Shown: positions 7,828 through 16,651 of the stretch, in pieces
How positions within the stretch are numbered: the first letter of the stretch is position 1
How the letters are laid out: each line of letters begins with the position of its first letter
Assembly: GCF_903970965.1 (NCBI RefSeq)
Contig: NZ_CAJCKW010000009.1
Location: 1-64,000, forward strand
Direction: 5' to 3'
Source of the DNA: Aureimonas sp. ME7
Lineage (GTDB): Bacteria; Pseudomonadota; Alphaproteobacteria; Rhizobiales; Rhizobiaceae
Length of the DNA stretch: 64,000 nt
Notes under the pieces: generated by a model
The model's input: only the letters and a program-made list of their open reading frames with translations
What the model was told of the DNA's origin: nothing
The model's database searches: none
Made by a program: the position numbers and the translations under genes

Positions 7828-9048
7828 ATGTCGCAATCCTCGTCTCCGATTTCCAGTGCCCCGTCTGCGGACGATCGCGCCAGCGCGCCGCGCCTCGAGG
7901 TGGTCGGCCGCAAGGGTGGCGAGGATGCGCCCCAGGCCGCCGCCACGCAGTCGGCCAAGACCGATGCGCCCAAGAAGAAGGGCATCGGCAAGCGCCTCGT
8001 TCTCCCGGTGGTCGTGATCGCGGCGCTCGCGGGCGGCGGCTGGTACGGGCACCAGTGGTGGGTCGACGGACGCTTCCTCGTGTCCACCGACGACGCCTAT
8101 GTCGGCGCCGACATGGCGGTGCTCACGCCCAAGGTGACGGGATACATCCAGTCGCTTCCCGTGGTCGAGAACCAGCACGTCAAGGCGGGCGACACGATCG
8201 CGGTGATCGATCCGGGCGATTACCAGCTCGCCCTTCGCTCGGCGGAGGCCAAGATCGAGACGCAGAACGCCTCGATCGCCCGCATCCGCGCGCAGCGCGA
8301 TGCCGCCGTCGCACAGGTTTCCGAAGCGCGCGCCAACGAGACGGCCGCCGAAAGCTCGGTCGCGCAGACCGCGCTCGACCTCGAGCGCGCCGATCGTCTC
8401 GTCCGTTCGGGCGCGGGCGCGCAGGCCCCGCTCGATCAGGCCCGTTCCGCCAAGGCGGAAGCCGACGCGCGTCTGGCCGGCACCAAGGCCGCCAGCGCCT
8501 CGGCCGAAGCCAACGTCTCGGTGCTCGATGCGCAGATTGCCGAAGCGCAGACGACGCTCGGCTCGCTCGCCGTGGAGCGCGACCAGGCCAACCGCGACCT
8601 CGGCTTCACGACGATCCGTGCGCCCTATGACGGCGTCATCGGCAACCTGTCGGTGCAGGAGGGCGATCTCGTGTCGCCGAGCCGCCGCCTTGCCGCCGTG
8701 GTGCCGCTCGACCGCGTCTATGTCGATGCGAACTTCAAGGAAACGCAGCTCCATGAGATCGCGGTCGGCGAAAAGGTCCGCATCGAGGTCGATGCTCTGC
8801 CAGGCCACGACGTGACCGGCACGGTGGTGTCGCTGGCGCCCGCTTCCGGCTCGGTGTTCTCGCTGCTGCCGGCCGACAACGCCACGGGCAACTTCACCAA
8901 GATCGTCCAGCGCGTGCCCGTTCGTATCGCGATCGACCCGTCGGATGCGGCCAAGGGCAACCTGCGCCCGGGGCTTTCCGTCACCGCCGCCGTCGATACG
9001 CGCACCGCGCCCGACGGCGCCGCCGAACTCGCCGAGGCCGCCCGGTAA
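7828..9048 (+). CDS. HlyD/EmrA-family membrane fusion protein
   Basis: A 406-residue periplasmic adaptor of an efflux system. After a cytoplasmic tail of about 55 residues rich in Ala, Pro and Lys comes one membrane helix (about residues 56-75). A biotinyl-lipoyl half motif follows (DAYVGADMAVLTPKVTGYI), then a long alpha-helical hairpin rich in Ala, Glu and Arg (about 140-260), then the second lipoyl half (TTIRAPYDGVIGNLSVQEGD) and a beta-barrel. The architecture is that of EmrA, which links an inner-membrane MFS pump to an outer-membrane channel. No TolC-like gene is present nearby. It is transcribed with the downstream MFS gene from a promoter controlled by the palindromic operator. Confidence 0.92.
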   Translation: MSQSSSPISSAPSADDRASAPRLEVVGRKGGEDAPQAAATQSAKTDAPKKKGIGKRLVLPVVVIAALAGGGWYGHQWWVDGRFLVSTDDAYVGADMAVLTPKVTGYIQSLPVVENQHVKAGDTIAVIDPGDYQLALRSAEAKIETQNASIARIRAQRDAAVAQVSEARANETAAESSVAQTALDLERADRLVRSGAGAQAPLDQARSAKAEADARLAGTKAASASAEANVSVLDAQIAEAQTTLGSLAVERDQANRDLGFTTIRAPYDGVIGNLSVQEGDLVSPSRRLAAVVPLDRVYVDANFKETQLHEIAVGEKVRIEVDALPGHDVTGTVVSLAPASGSVFSLLPADNATGNFTKIVQRVPVRIAIDPSDAAKGNLRPGLSVTAAVDTRTAPDGAAELAEAAR

Positions 9049-9103
9049 GCGACCTGACACCAACGCCGGCCCGCATCACCCGAAGGCCGAGGTCCGTCAG
9101 CTC

Positions 9104-10684
9104 ATGTCCTCCATCACCGCCGATAAGCCACTGGCCGCCGCCCCGGCCTCCGATACCGTTCCGACCCGCCGTATCCTGGCCTTCATGGCCATGGTGTTCG
9201 GCATGTTCATGGCCATTCTCGACATCCAGATCGTGTCGGCCTCCCTGTCCGAGATCCAGGCCGGTCTGTCGGCCTCGACCGACGAGATCGCCTGGGTCCA
9301 GACGGCCTATCTGATCGCCGAAGTGATCATGATCCCTTTGTCCGGGTTCCTCGCCCGGATGCTGTCGACGCGCGTCCTCTTCTCGCTCGCCGCCGCCGGC
9401 TTCACCGCCTCTTCGGCCCTGTGCGCGACGGCGACCAACATCGACCAGATGATCCTCTACCGCGCGCTCCAAGGCTTCATCGGCGGCGGCATGATCCCGA
9501 GCGTGTTCGCGGCCGCCTTCACGATCTTCCCGCCGTCCAAACGTGCGCTCGTGTCGCCGATGATCGGTCTCGTCGCGACGCTCGCGCCCACCATCGGCCC
9601 GACCGTCGGCGGCTATCTCAGCCACGCCCTGTCCTGGCATTGGCTGTTTCTGATCAATGTGCCGTTCGGCATCATGGTCACGCTGGCGGTCTGGAACCTC
9701 GTGGATTTCGACAAGCCGGACCTCGGCCTGTTCTCCAAGTTCGACTGGTTCGGGCTGCTCGGCATGGCGGCGTTTCTCGGATCGCTCGAATATGTCCTGG
9801 AAGAGGGGCCCATCGACGACTGGTTCGACGACGAGGTGATCGTCGTCATGACCGTCGTCCTGGTGGCCGGAGCGCTTCTGTTCTTCTGGCGCGCCTTCAC
9901 CGCCAAGGAGCCGATCGTCGATCTGTCGGCCTTCAAGAACCGCAACTTCGCCTTCGGCTCCCTGTTCTCGTTCATCATGGGTGTCGGCCTCTACGGGCTG
10001 ACCTACCTTTATCCCGTCTATCTCGGCCGCATCCGGGGCTACGATTCGCTGATGATCGGGGAGACCATGTTCGTGTCGGGTCTGGCGATGTTCGTCACCG
10101 CCCCGATCTCGGGCAAGCTGTCCACCAAGCTCGACCCGCGCGTGATGATGGGGATCGGTTTCCTGTCCTTCGGCCTCGGCACGTGGCTGATGACGGGGCT
10201 CACCCACGACTGGGACTTCTACGAGCTCCTGATCCCGCAGATCCTGCGCGGCTTCGGCCTGATGATGGCGATGGTGCCGATCAACAACATCGCGCTCGGC
10301 ACTCTGCCCCCTCAGGTGATGAAGGGCGCGTCCGGCCTCTACAATCTGACGCGCAATCTCGGCGGTGCGGTGGGGCTCGCCATCATCAACACGATGATCA
10401 ACGACCGCACGGCGCTTCACTACGAGCGGTTGGTCGAGCACGTGCGCTGGGGCAGCCAGATCGCCGAGGAGCGCATGGCCGACATCGCGGCCAACCTGTC
10501 GGCCGCCGGGCTCGACGGATCGCAGGCCGCGATCTCGCAGATGGTGCAACTGGTGAAGCGCGAGGCTTCGGTCATGGCCTTTTCGGACGTGTTTCTGGCC
10601 TTGACCACGCTGTTTGCGGGCCTTTGCGTCCTGTGCATCTTCGTCCAGCGCCCGCAGACGGGCGTCAAGGTGGACGCTCACTGA
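9104..10684 (+). CDS. DHA2-family MFS multidrug transporter (EmrB/QacA type)
   Basis: A 526-residue drug:proton antiporter with about 14 predicted membrane helices, beginning FMAMVFGMFMAILDIQIVSASLSEI, the family signature with LDIQIV in helix 1. Other conserved parts are the WVQTAYLIAEVIMIPLSGFLAR helix 2-3 region, the GGGMIPSVFAA helix and the GPTVGGYL motif C, typical of antiporters. With the upstream HlyD-like protein it should form an EmrAB-type tripartite exporter. Its 3' end overlaps the convergent phosphatase gene by seven bases. Confidence 0.93.
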   Translation: MSSITADKPLAAAPASDTVPTRRILAFMAMVFGMFMAILDIQIVSASLSEIQAGLSASTDEIAWVQTAYLIAEVIMIPLSGFLARMLSTRVLFSLAAAGFTASSALCATATNIDQMILYRALQGFIGGGMIPSVFAAAFTIFPPSKRALVSPMIGLVATLAPTIGPTVGGYLSHALSWHWLFLINVPFGIMVTLAVWNLVDFDKPDLGLFSKFDWFGLLGMAAFLGSLEYVLEEGPIDDWFDDEVIVVMTVVLVAGALLFFWRAFTAKEPIVDLSAFKNRNFAFGSLFSFIMGVGLYGLTYLYPVYLGRIRGYDSLMIGETMFVSGLAMFVTAPISGKLSTKLDPRVMMGIGFLSFGLGTWLMTGLTHDWDFYELLIPQILRGFGLMMAMVPINNIALGTLPPQVMKGASGLYNLTRNLGGAVGLAIINTMINDRTALHYERLVEHVRWGSQIAEERMADIAANLSAAGLDGSQAAISQMVQLVKREASVMAFSDVFLALTTLFAGLCVLCIFVQRPQTGVKVDAH

Positions 10685-11124
10685 CGGTTGGTAAGCTCCA
10701 CGAGCTTGGCGCGGATGCGCCGGTAAAGGTCGCGATAGGCGTCGAGAATCTGCCCCCGGCTGCCCGACACGGCGGACGGGTCGGGCATCGGCCAGAACTC
10801 GACGCTCGTCGCCTCTGCTTCCGTCGCGCTCATCGCGGCATGGTGGGCTTCGGGTGAAAGGGTGACGATCAGGTCGAAGAACCCGTCTTCGAGATCCTCG
10901 TATTTCTGCGGCTTGCGGTCGCCGAGCGACAGGCCTTCCTCGGCAAGGATCACGTCCACAAACGGATCGCGCTCGCCATCCTTGACGCCAGCCGACGCGA
11001 TATAGGTGGCGGGCGGCAGAACGGAGCGTGCGATCGCCTCGGCCATGGGCGAGCGGATCGCGTTCATCCCGCAGACGAACAGGATCGAGCCCGGCCGCGA
11101 GGCGGTGCCGCTCCGCTCGCTCAA
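10678..11124 (-). CDS. low-molecular-weight protein tyrosine phosphatase family protein
   Basis: A 148-residue member of the LMW phosphatase/arsenate reductase fold. The P-loop is CGMNAIRS, fitting C-x5-R-S, close to the N-terminus, and the catalytic acid is probably the Asp of MPDPS near residue 114. This clade (CGMN instead of CTGNSCRS) sits next to hisD and UPF0262 in many alphaproteobacteria and its physiological substrate is not established. No ATG or GTG exists upstream of the conserved region in this frame, so a TTG at 11124 is taken as the start. It is the last gene of the hisD-side group and converges on the MFS gene. Confidence 0.85.
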   Translation of the reverse strand: MSERSGTASRPGSILFVCGMNAIRSPMAEAIARSVLPPATYIASAGVKDGERDPFVDVILAEEGLSLGDRKPQKYEDLEDGFFDLIVTLSPEAHHAAMSATEAEATSVEFWPMPDPSAVSGSRGQILDAYRDLYRRIRAKLVELTNRQ

Positions 11125-11170
11125 GCGCGTTTTCCCATCGTGATCCGGCGCCGCATCGCTCCCATCCCCT

Positions 11171-11641
11171 TCAGTTCCGCCGATGAAGGACGCAGATCAG
11201 CGTGAACAAGCGCCGAGCCGTGTCCTTGTCGAGCGTGATCTTTCCGCCGAGCCGTTCGCGCAGGAGATCGGAGCCGTCATTGTGGATGCCGCGCCGACCC
11301 ATGTCGATGGCCTCGATCTGCGACGGCGTCGAGGAGCGGATCGCCTCGTGGTAGCTGTCGCAGATCAGGAAATAGTCCCGGATCACGCGCCGGAACGGCG
11401 TCAACGAGAGGATGTGCGTGACGGTGGGCGCGCCGCTCTCGTCCGACACGTCGAAGACGAGGCGCTGGCCGGCGATCGACAGGCGCAGGTTGAAGCGCTC
11501 GCCCGCCAGTCCCTGGGGTTCGAAGACGTTCTCCTCGATGAGGTCGAAGATCGCGACGGCACGCTCGTGCTCGACGTCGGGCGAGGCCTGACCGATCGTC
11601 TCGTCGAGTTCCACCGCGATCAGCCGGGGCGCGCTGGCCAT
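11171..11641 (-). CDS. UPF0262 family protein
   Basis: A 156-residue soluble protein of the uncharacterised UPF0262 family, recognised from its core (RLIAVELDE at the N-terminus, [36 protein letters not shown]). The function is unknown. The family is confined mainly to alphaproteobacteria and usually lies between hisD and the phosphatase gene, as here. The ATG at 11641 places the start at the family N-terminus. The stop of hisD lies only ten bases upstream, so it belongs to the same operon. Confidence 0.9.
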   Translation of the reverse strand: MASAPRLIAVELDETIGQASPDVEHERAVAIFDLIEENVFEPQGLAGERFNLRLSIAGQRLVFDVSDESGAPTVTHILSLTPFRRVIRDYFLICDSYHEAIRSSTPSQIEAIDMGRRGIHNDGSDLLRERLGGKITLDKDTARRLFTLICVLHRRN

Positions 11642-11651
11642 GTCGCCGGTC

Positions 11652-12947
11652 CTAGAGGTTGAGCCGGACGGCGACGGACCGGCCGTGCGCGTCAAGCCCT
11701 TCCACCCGCGCCAGCTCGATCGCAGACGGTCCCAGTGCGCGCAAAGCTTCGGGGGACAGTTTTAGGATCGAGGTGCGCTTGACGAAGTCGAGAACCGATA
11801 ACCCGGACGAGAAGCGCGCCGAGCGCGCGGTCGGCAGGACGTGGTTGGAGCCGCCGACATAGTCGCCGATGACCTCCGGCGTGTGGCGGCCGAGAAAGGC
11901 CGCGCCGGCGTTGCGGATGCGCGCGAAAAGCGCGTCGGGATCGCCGGTCGCGATCTCCAGGTGCTCGGCGGCGAGGCGATCGGCGAGCGGGGGCGCGTCG
12001 CGCGCGAGATCGGCCACCACGATCGTCGCGCCGAACTCGTCCCAGCTCGCACGCGCCGTCTCGGCGCGCGACAATTGCCCAAGCTGGCGCTCCACCGCGT
12101 CCTCCACCCGCGCCGCGAAGGCGGCGTCGTCGGTGAGGAGGATCGACTGGGCCGAGCGGTCGTGCTCGGCCTGCGCCAGAAGATCGGCGGCGATCCAGTC
12201 CGGGTCGTTGTCCGCGTCCGCGATCACCAGGACCTCCGAAGGACCGGCGATCATATCGATGCCGACCTGCCCGAAGACCTGCCGTTTGGCGCTCGCCACA
12301 TAGGCGTTGCCGGGCCCGACGATCTTGGCGACGGGGGCGATCGTCGCCGTGCCGTAGGCAAGAGCGGCGATCGCCTGCGCCCCGCCGACGCGGTAGATCT
12401 CGTCGACGCCGGCCAGGCGCGCGGCCGCCAGCACGAGCGGGTTCAGGGCCCCGCGCATCGCCGGCACCACCATGGCGATGCGCTCGACGCCCGCGACCTT
12501 GGCCGGCACGGCGTTCATCAGAACGGAAGAGGGGTAGCTTGCCGCCCCGCCGGGAACATAGAGGCCGACCGATTCCACCGCCGTCCAGCGGCTGCCGAGG
12601 ACCGCGCCGATCTCGTCCTCGTAGAGATCGTCCCGCGGGCGCTGGCGCTCATGGTGGCGGCTGATACGCGTGTGCGCGAGGGTCAGGGCGTCCCGCGTCT
12701 CGGGCGGCGTCGCCGCGAAGGCGGCCTCGATCTCGTCTTCGCCGACGCGCAGCGTTTCGGGCGTCAGATCCAGGGCGTCGAACTTCGCGGTGTAGGCGAT
12801 CAGCGCCTCGTCGCCGCGCCCCCGCACATCCGTTACGATGGCGCGCACGGTGGCTTCCACGTCGGCCGAGGCTTCGCGCTTGGCGGACAGGAGATCGCGG
12901 AAGCGGCGCTCGAAATCCGGCTCGGCCGCGTTCAGCCTTTGGGGCAC
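11652..12947 (-). CDS. hisD: histidinol dehydrogenase
   Basis: A 431-residue enzyme that performs the last two steps of histidine biosynthesis, oxidising L-histidinol to L-histidine with two NAD+. The zinc and catalytic residues of the family are present: Gln and His in LLAQAEHD, the Glu-His pair in AAEHLEI, Asp in [12 protein letters not shown] and the C-terminal His of EGLDAHGRS. Length is normal. The start is a GTG at 12947 preceded by GGAG with nine-base spacing. hisD is followed by UPF0262 and the phosphatase gene. The rest of the his pathway is not in this window. Confidence 0.97.
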   Translation of the reverse strand: MPQRLNAAEPDFERRFRDLLSAKREASADVEATVRAIVTDVRGRGDEALIAYTAKFDALDLTPETLRVGEDEIEAAFAATPPETRDALTLAHTRISRHHERQRPRDDLYEDEIGAVLGSRWTAVESVGLYVPGGAASYPSSVLMNAVPAKVAGVERIAMVVPAMRGALNPLVLAAARLAGVDEIYRVGGAQAIAALAYGTATIAPVAKIVGPGNAYVASAKRQVFGQVGIDMIAGPSEVLVIADADNDPDWIAADLLAQAEHDRSAQSILLTDDAAFAARVEDAVERQLGQLSRAETARASWDEFGATIVVADLARDAPPLADRLAAEHLEIATGDPDALFARIRNAGAAFLGRHTPEVIGDYVGGSNHVLPTARSARFSSGLSVLDFVKRTSILKLSPEALRALGPSAIELARVEGLDAHGRSVAVRLNL

Positions 12948-12992
12948 TGTATTGGACTCCTTGGGTCGGCGGAGCGGTTCGTCGGCCCCGCG

Positions 12993-13439
12993 TCAGACCC
13001 GGTGGTTCGGCTGGGACGCCGTCGTCCACGCGGGGCCGAGATCGGTCAGCTGGACCTCGATGCATTCGATGTCGAGCCTTATCGCGGCTTCGCCCGCGAA
13101 GACAAGCTCGATCGTCCCCGATGGAGCCTCCCCCTCGATCCAGCGAAGGGCGAGAAGCGACAGGATCTCGTCGGGCGAGGCGGGATCGATGCCAACACGC
13201 CGGGCCGCGAGAACCCGGTCGAAGCGCAGGACGCTGCGCCGCCGCTCGTGCTCGGCCGTCCCCCCGAACCAGCGCCGGGGCGGCGTCTTTTCCCAAACGA
13301 AGCGGTTGACCGGGACGAGGAACCGGCGCGCCCGCGTGTCGAGCGTGAGATCGCCCGCCCGCGCCACCGCGTCCTGCGTATGGGCCGAAAGGACCGCGAG
13401 GTCCTCCGCGTCGAGGGCGTTCAGGCGAAGCTGGTCCAT
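12993..13439 (-). CDS. DUF2948 family protein
   Basis: A 148-residue soluble protein of the uncharacterised DUF2948 family (MDQLRLNALDAEDLAVLSAHTQDAV at the start, RFDRVLAARR and ERRRSVL in the middle). No catalytic motif is evident. In many Hyphomicrobiales it lies between murA and hisD. Here hisD follows as expected, but the upstream neighbour is a glycosyltransferase rather than murA. The ATG at 13439 matches the family N-terminus, so longer versions are rejected. Confidence 0.88.
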   Translation of the reverse strand: MDQLRLNALDAEDLAVLSAHTQDAVARAGDLTLDTRARRFLVPVNRFVWEKTPPRRWFGGTAEHERRRSVLRFDRVLAARRVGIDPASPDEILSLLALRWIEGEAPSGTIELVFAGEAAIRLDIECIEVQLTDLGPAWTTASQPNHRV

Positions 13440-13519
13440 GCGAGGCGCGTCTTTCCCGGTGTTTGGAGCCGGCATCTAGCGCGCCGTTCGCGATTTGGCA
13501 CCTTGGGCCTCGGGAAAGC

Positions 13520-14503
13520 TCAGTTGGCTTCCGGTTGGCGATACTGCTCGCCCATCCGACCGAACTCGCCCTGCAGCCGGCCGAGCGCGATCTGGATGGG
13601 GTAGAGACCGATCAGGGCCGAGCGCTCGCGAACCCCTTGCGCGATCGCGCGGGACGGCGAGGCGGCCAGAAGCAGAAGCGTCTTGGCGAGCGAGCGGCGC
13701 CGTCCGGCCCGTCGGCGCTGGATCAGGGCGGACAAGGCGCCGTTGCGCAAGGAGCGGGCGTGAATCCAGGACCACTCGACGCGCCGGGCTGGCACCGTTT
13801 CGAGAACCCGCCCGTCCGCGCACCACCCGAGTCGGATGCCCCGCTCGATCGCACGCGAGAAGAAGTCGGCGTCGCCCCCGCCGGTGAAGTTGAACGCCGT
13901 GTCGAACAAGGGATCGCCCATCCGTTCGAGAACGCGGCGATGGAGGCAGAGATTGCCCGAGGAATAAAGGATCGGCACGAGGCCTGTTCGCCCATAGGGC
14001 GCCCGGAACACCGGATGACGTGCCACCGCCGCGCTCGGGGAGCGCTCGAACACGGGCACCTGCGGGCCGCCGACGATGTCGACGTCGAGCATCGCAAGCG
14101 TATCCGCCATCGCGTCGATCCAGCCGGGCTCGGCGGCTTCGTCGTCGTCCAGCACGAGGCAGTGCCGCATGGCGGGAAACTCGCGCCGCGCCGCCGCGAA
14201 CCCGGCATTATAGGCCGAGCAGTTCCCCCGCTCGTGCGCCACGAGGATGAGCCCTCGCGTCTCGCCGCTTTCGAAGCGGGCACGGGCGGCTGTGAGCCCG
14301 GCCAGTCCGTCGGCGTCGTTTTCCATCACCACCACGGCGAAGGAACGGCGCGTCGTCTGCGCGCGGAGCGAGTCCAGGCTGCGCGTCAGCCCGTCCGGCC
14401 GGCGGAAGGTCGGCAGGATCACCACCGTGTCGACCGCGGCCGGGTCGTGCGGCGAACGGGCTTCGATGGTGACGCAAGGGGAGGGCGCGGCAGATGCTTC
14501 CAT
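13520..14503 (-). CDS. GT2-family glycosyltransferase
   Basis: A 327-residue GT-A fold inverting glycosyltransferase. It shows the GT2 features TVVILPTFRRPDGLTRSLDSL at the N-terminus, the metal-binding LDDDE motif (residues near 120-125; an extended DxD) and a C-terminal ED-type region (FTGGGDADFFSRAIERG). It presumably transfers a sugar onto a lipid-linked oligosaccharide at the cytoplasmic membrane face. It lies divergently from the GT4 gene at the left end of the polysaccharide cluster. The start is placed at the ATG at 14503, because the reading frame upstream overlaps the divergent gene and lacks family similarity. Confidence 0.85.
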   Translation of the reverse strand: MEASAAPSPCVTIEARSPHDPAAVDTVVILPTFRRPDGLTRSLDSLRAQTTRRSFAVVVMENDADGLAGLTAARARFESGETRGLILVAHERGNCSAYNAGFAAARREFPAMRHCLVLDDDEAAEPGWIDAMADTLAMLDVDIVGGPQVPVFERSPSAAVARHPVFRAPYGRTGLVPILYSSGNLCLHRRVLERMGDPLFDTAFNFTGGGDADFFSRAIERGIRLGWCADGRVLETVPARRVEWSWIHARSLRNGALSALIQRRRAGRRRSLAKTLLLLAASPSRAIAQGVRERSALIGLYPIQIALGRLQGEFGRMGEQYRQPEAN

Positions 14504-14625
14504 AGCGGCCGACGATAGGGCGCAAATGTTGACGATCCGCTGAGCGTCGAAGTTTGTCCTGGTGCCTTTGACGAAATCGCAACGGCCTGCGTGCGAGCGT
14601 GATCTCGAAGAGGACGAATCCGTCG

Positions 14626-15846
14626 ATGCATCTGCTTTTCGTGTCATCCCTCCTGCCGGAACGGAAACCGGCCACGGGCTTCGAGATCGCCAACACGGCG
14701 ATCGCGCGCGCCTACGAGGCGAACGGAGCGCGGGTGACCTTTGCCGGGTTTCGCCGCCCGGGCGCCGAGCGTCCCGCCGGCCCTCACGTCGATCTCGGCG
14801 AACTCCTGATCGAGAACGCCGAAGCGAACGGCGCGCAGAAGCTCGGCTGGCTCGTGGCCGCGCTGCGGAGCGGACTGCCCGTCGGCGCCGCCAAGCTGCG
14901 CACGGTGGACGAGCGCGATCTCCTCGCCCGCATCGAGCGGGCGGGACCGTTCGACGCCCTGGTTCTGTCCTCCGTACAGATGCCGATCGCCTATCCCGCG
15001 CTCATGCAACTCGGCCCGACGATCTTCGTCGCCCACAATGTCGAGCATCGCTCGGCGGCCGAGATGGGAACGAGCGCGACCTCGCCGGCCACACGCCTCC
15101 TGTATCGGCGCGAGGCGCGCCTCCTGCGGGCGCACGAGGCCTGGGCCTGCAAGTCGGCGAGCGCCGTTCACTCGCTGTCCGCGACGGACGCAGCCGATCT
15201 TGGCCTGTCCGGCGATCGGCGTTCGGTGGTGCTGCCGCTCACCGTCGGTCACGGGACGAGCGGACTTGGCGATGCCGGGCTCCGCGCCTTCGACGTGGTG
15301 CTGATCGGCACCTGGAGCTGGGCGCCGAACCGGGTCGGCGTCGACTGGTTCGTCCATGAGGTCGCCCCGCGCCTCGATCCCGCGCTCGCGATCGGCATCG
15401 CCGGTCGCTTCGACGGCGCGCCGCCCCCGGCGCCCGGCTCGGTGCGCTTTCTCGGCCGCGTTCCCGATGCGCAGGCCTTTCTTCGATCCGGCCGCGTCGT
15501 CGCTCTGCCGATGCGGGGCGGGACCGGCGTTCAGCTGAAGACGATCGAGACCCTGGAGGAAGGCCTGCCGGCGGTCGCGACATCGTCCTCGCTGCGCGGG
15601 ATCGGGACCGCGCTCCCGTCCAACATCCGCGTGGCGGACGATGCCGCAGCCTTCGCCGACGCGCTCACCGAACTCGTGGCGCGCGAGCGCGCGGGCGAGC
15701 CGCTGCGGCTCGATGGGCAGGCCTTCGCGGCCCGCCAGCGCGCCGAGCTCGAACGCGGCGTGCGGCGAGGGCTCGAACTGGCCGGATTGTCCGCCGAGCT
15801 CGCGAGCGTTCCATCCGATTTCGAACACCGGGCGCTCGCCTCATGA
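14626..15846 (+). CDS. GT4-like glycosyltransferase
   Basis: A 406-residue GT-B fold glycosyltransferase. The N-terminal Rossmann domain starts MHLLFVSSLLPERKPATGFEIANTAIA. The C-terminal donor-binding domain includes GTWSWAPNRVGVDWFVHEVAPRL, VRFLGRVPDAQAFLRSGRVVALPMRGGTGVQLKTIE, the region equivalent to the EX7E motif of GT4 enzymes. It probably adds a sugar to the growing exopolysaccharide repeat. Its stop overlaps the start of the WecG-like gene as ATGA. The ATG at 14626 is chosen. A GTG nine codons upstream is possible. Confidence 0.87.
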   Translation: MHLLFVSSLLPERKPATGFEIANTAIARAYEANGARVTFAGFRRPGAERPAGPHVDLGELLIENAEANGAQKLGWLVAALRSGLPVGAAKLRTVDERDLLARIERAGPFDALVLSSVQMPIAYPALMQLGPTIFVAHNVEHRSAAEMGTSATSPATRLLYRREARLLRAHEAWACKSASAVHSLSATDAADLGLSGDRRSVVLPLTVGHGTSGLGDAGLRAFDVVLIGTWSWAPNRVGVDWFVHEVAPRLDPALAIGIAGRFDGAPPPAPGSVRFLGRVPDAQAFLRSGRVVALPMRGGTGVQLKTIETLEEGLPAVATSSSLRGIGTALPSNIRVADDAAAFADALTELVARERAGEPLRLDGQAFAARQRAELERGVRRGLELAGLSAELASVPSDFEHRALAS

Positions 15847-16646
15847 TCGATCCGCTTCCGCTTCCCGTCCCCCCCGTTCCCCCACGAGCGCCGGCCCGCC
15901 AACCGAGGCCATTGCCGACGCGCCGCATGGGCGGGCTTCGGATCGCCGCGATCACCGGCGACGAGACGATCCGTATGATCGAGGCCGCGATCGAGGGGCG
16001 AACGGGCCTCCACGTCGCCTTCGTCAACGCGCATTGCGTCAACGTCGCCGCCGAAAGCGACGGCTATCGCGAGGCCATGGCCGACATGCTGTGCCTGCCC
16101 GACGGCATCGGCGTCGACATCGGCTCGCGCATGCTGTTCGGCGAGCCGTTCCCGGAAAACCTCAACGGTACCGATTTCCTGCCTCGCTTCTTCGGGGCGG
16201 CGAAGGGGAGCCTGCGCGTCGGGCTCGTCGGCGGCGAGCCGGGCATCGTGGAGCGCGCGGCGCTCGGCTTCGGCGAGCGGTTCGAGCAGCATCGCTTCAT
16301 CGCCATTTCGGACGGCTATTTCGAGCCCGGCAAGGAAACGGCCAACGTTCTCGACTGGATTCGGCTGGCGCGCGTCGACGTCCTCCTAGTGGGAACCGGG
16401 GTGCCGCGCCAGGAACTCTTCATGGCCGCCCATATCGGCGCGCGCGAAGCGCCGGTGAGCTTCGCGGTGGGCGCGCTCCTCGACTTCACCGCCGGCAAGG
16501 TGGTGCGCGCGCCCGCCTGGATGCGCCGCTGGCGTATGGAATGGGTCTGGCGTCTCGTTCTGGAGCCGCGCCGTCTTGCCAAGCGCTATATCGCCGGCAA
16601 CCCCGCCTTTCTCGCCCGGATCGCCCGGCAGCGCATCGAGAAGTGA
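15843..16646 (+). CDS. WecG/TagA/CpsF-family glycosyltransferase (GT26)
   Basis: A 267-residue GT26 enzyme, a family that transfers N-acetylmannosaminuronic acid, ManNAc or glucose onto polyprenyl-linked intermediates. The characteristic blocks are present: VAFVNAHCVNVAAES, LCLPDGIGV with the likely catalytic Asp, the binding segment VGLVGGEPG, and VLLVGTGVPRQELFM, followed by FAVGALLDFTAGKVVRAPAWM. The first 28 residues are Pro- and Arg-rich and precede the family core. It overlaps the GT4 gene by four bases and is followed closely by the DUF6492 gene, so these three form one transcription unit. Confidence 0.92.
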   Translation: MIDPLPLPVPPVPPRAPARQPRPLPTRRMGGLRIAAITGDETIRMIEAAIEGRTGLHVAFVNAHCVNVAAESDGYREAMADMLCLPDGIGVDIGSRMLFGEPFPENLNGTDFLPRFFGAAKGSLRVGLVGGEPGIVERAALGFGERFEQHRFIAISDGYFEPGKETANVLDWIRLARVDVLLVGTGVPRQELFMAAHIGAREAPVSFAVGALLDFTAGKVVRAPAWMRRWRMEWVWRLVLEPRRLAKRYIAGNPAFLARIARQRIEK

Positions 16647-16651
16647 GCCGC

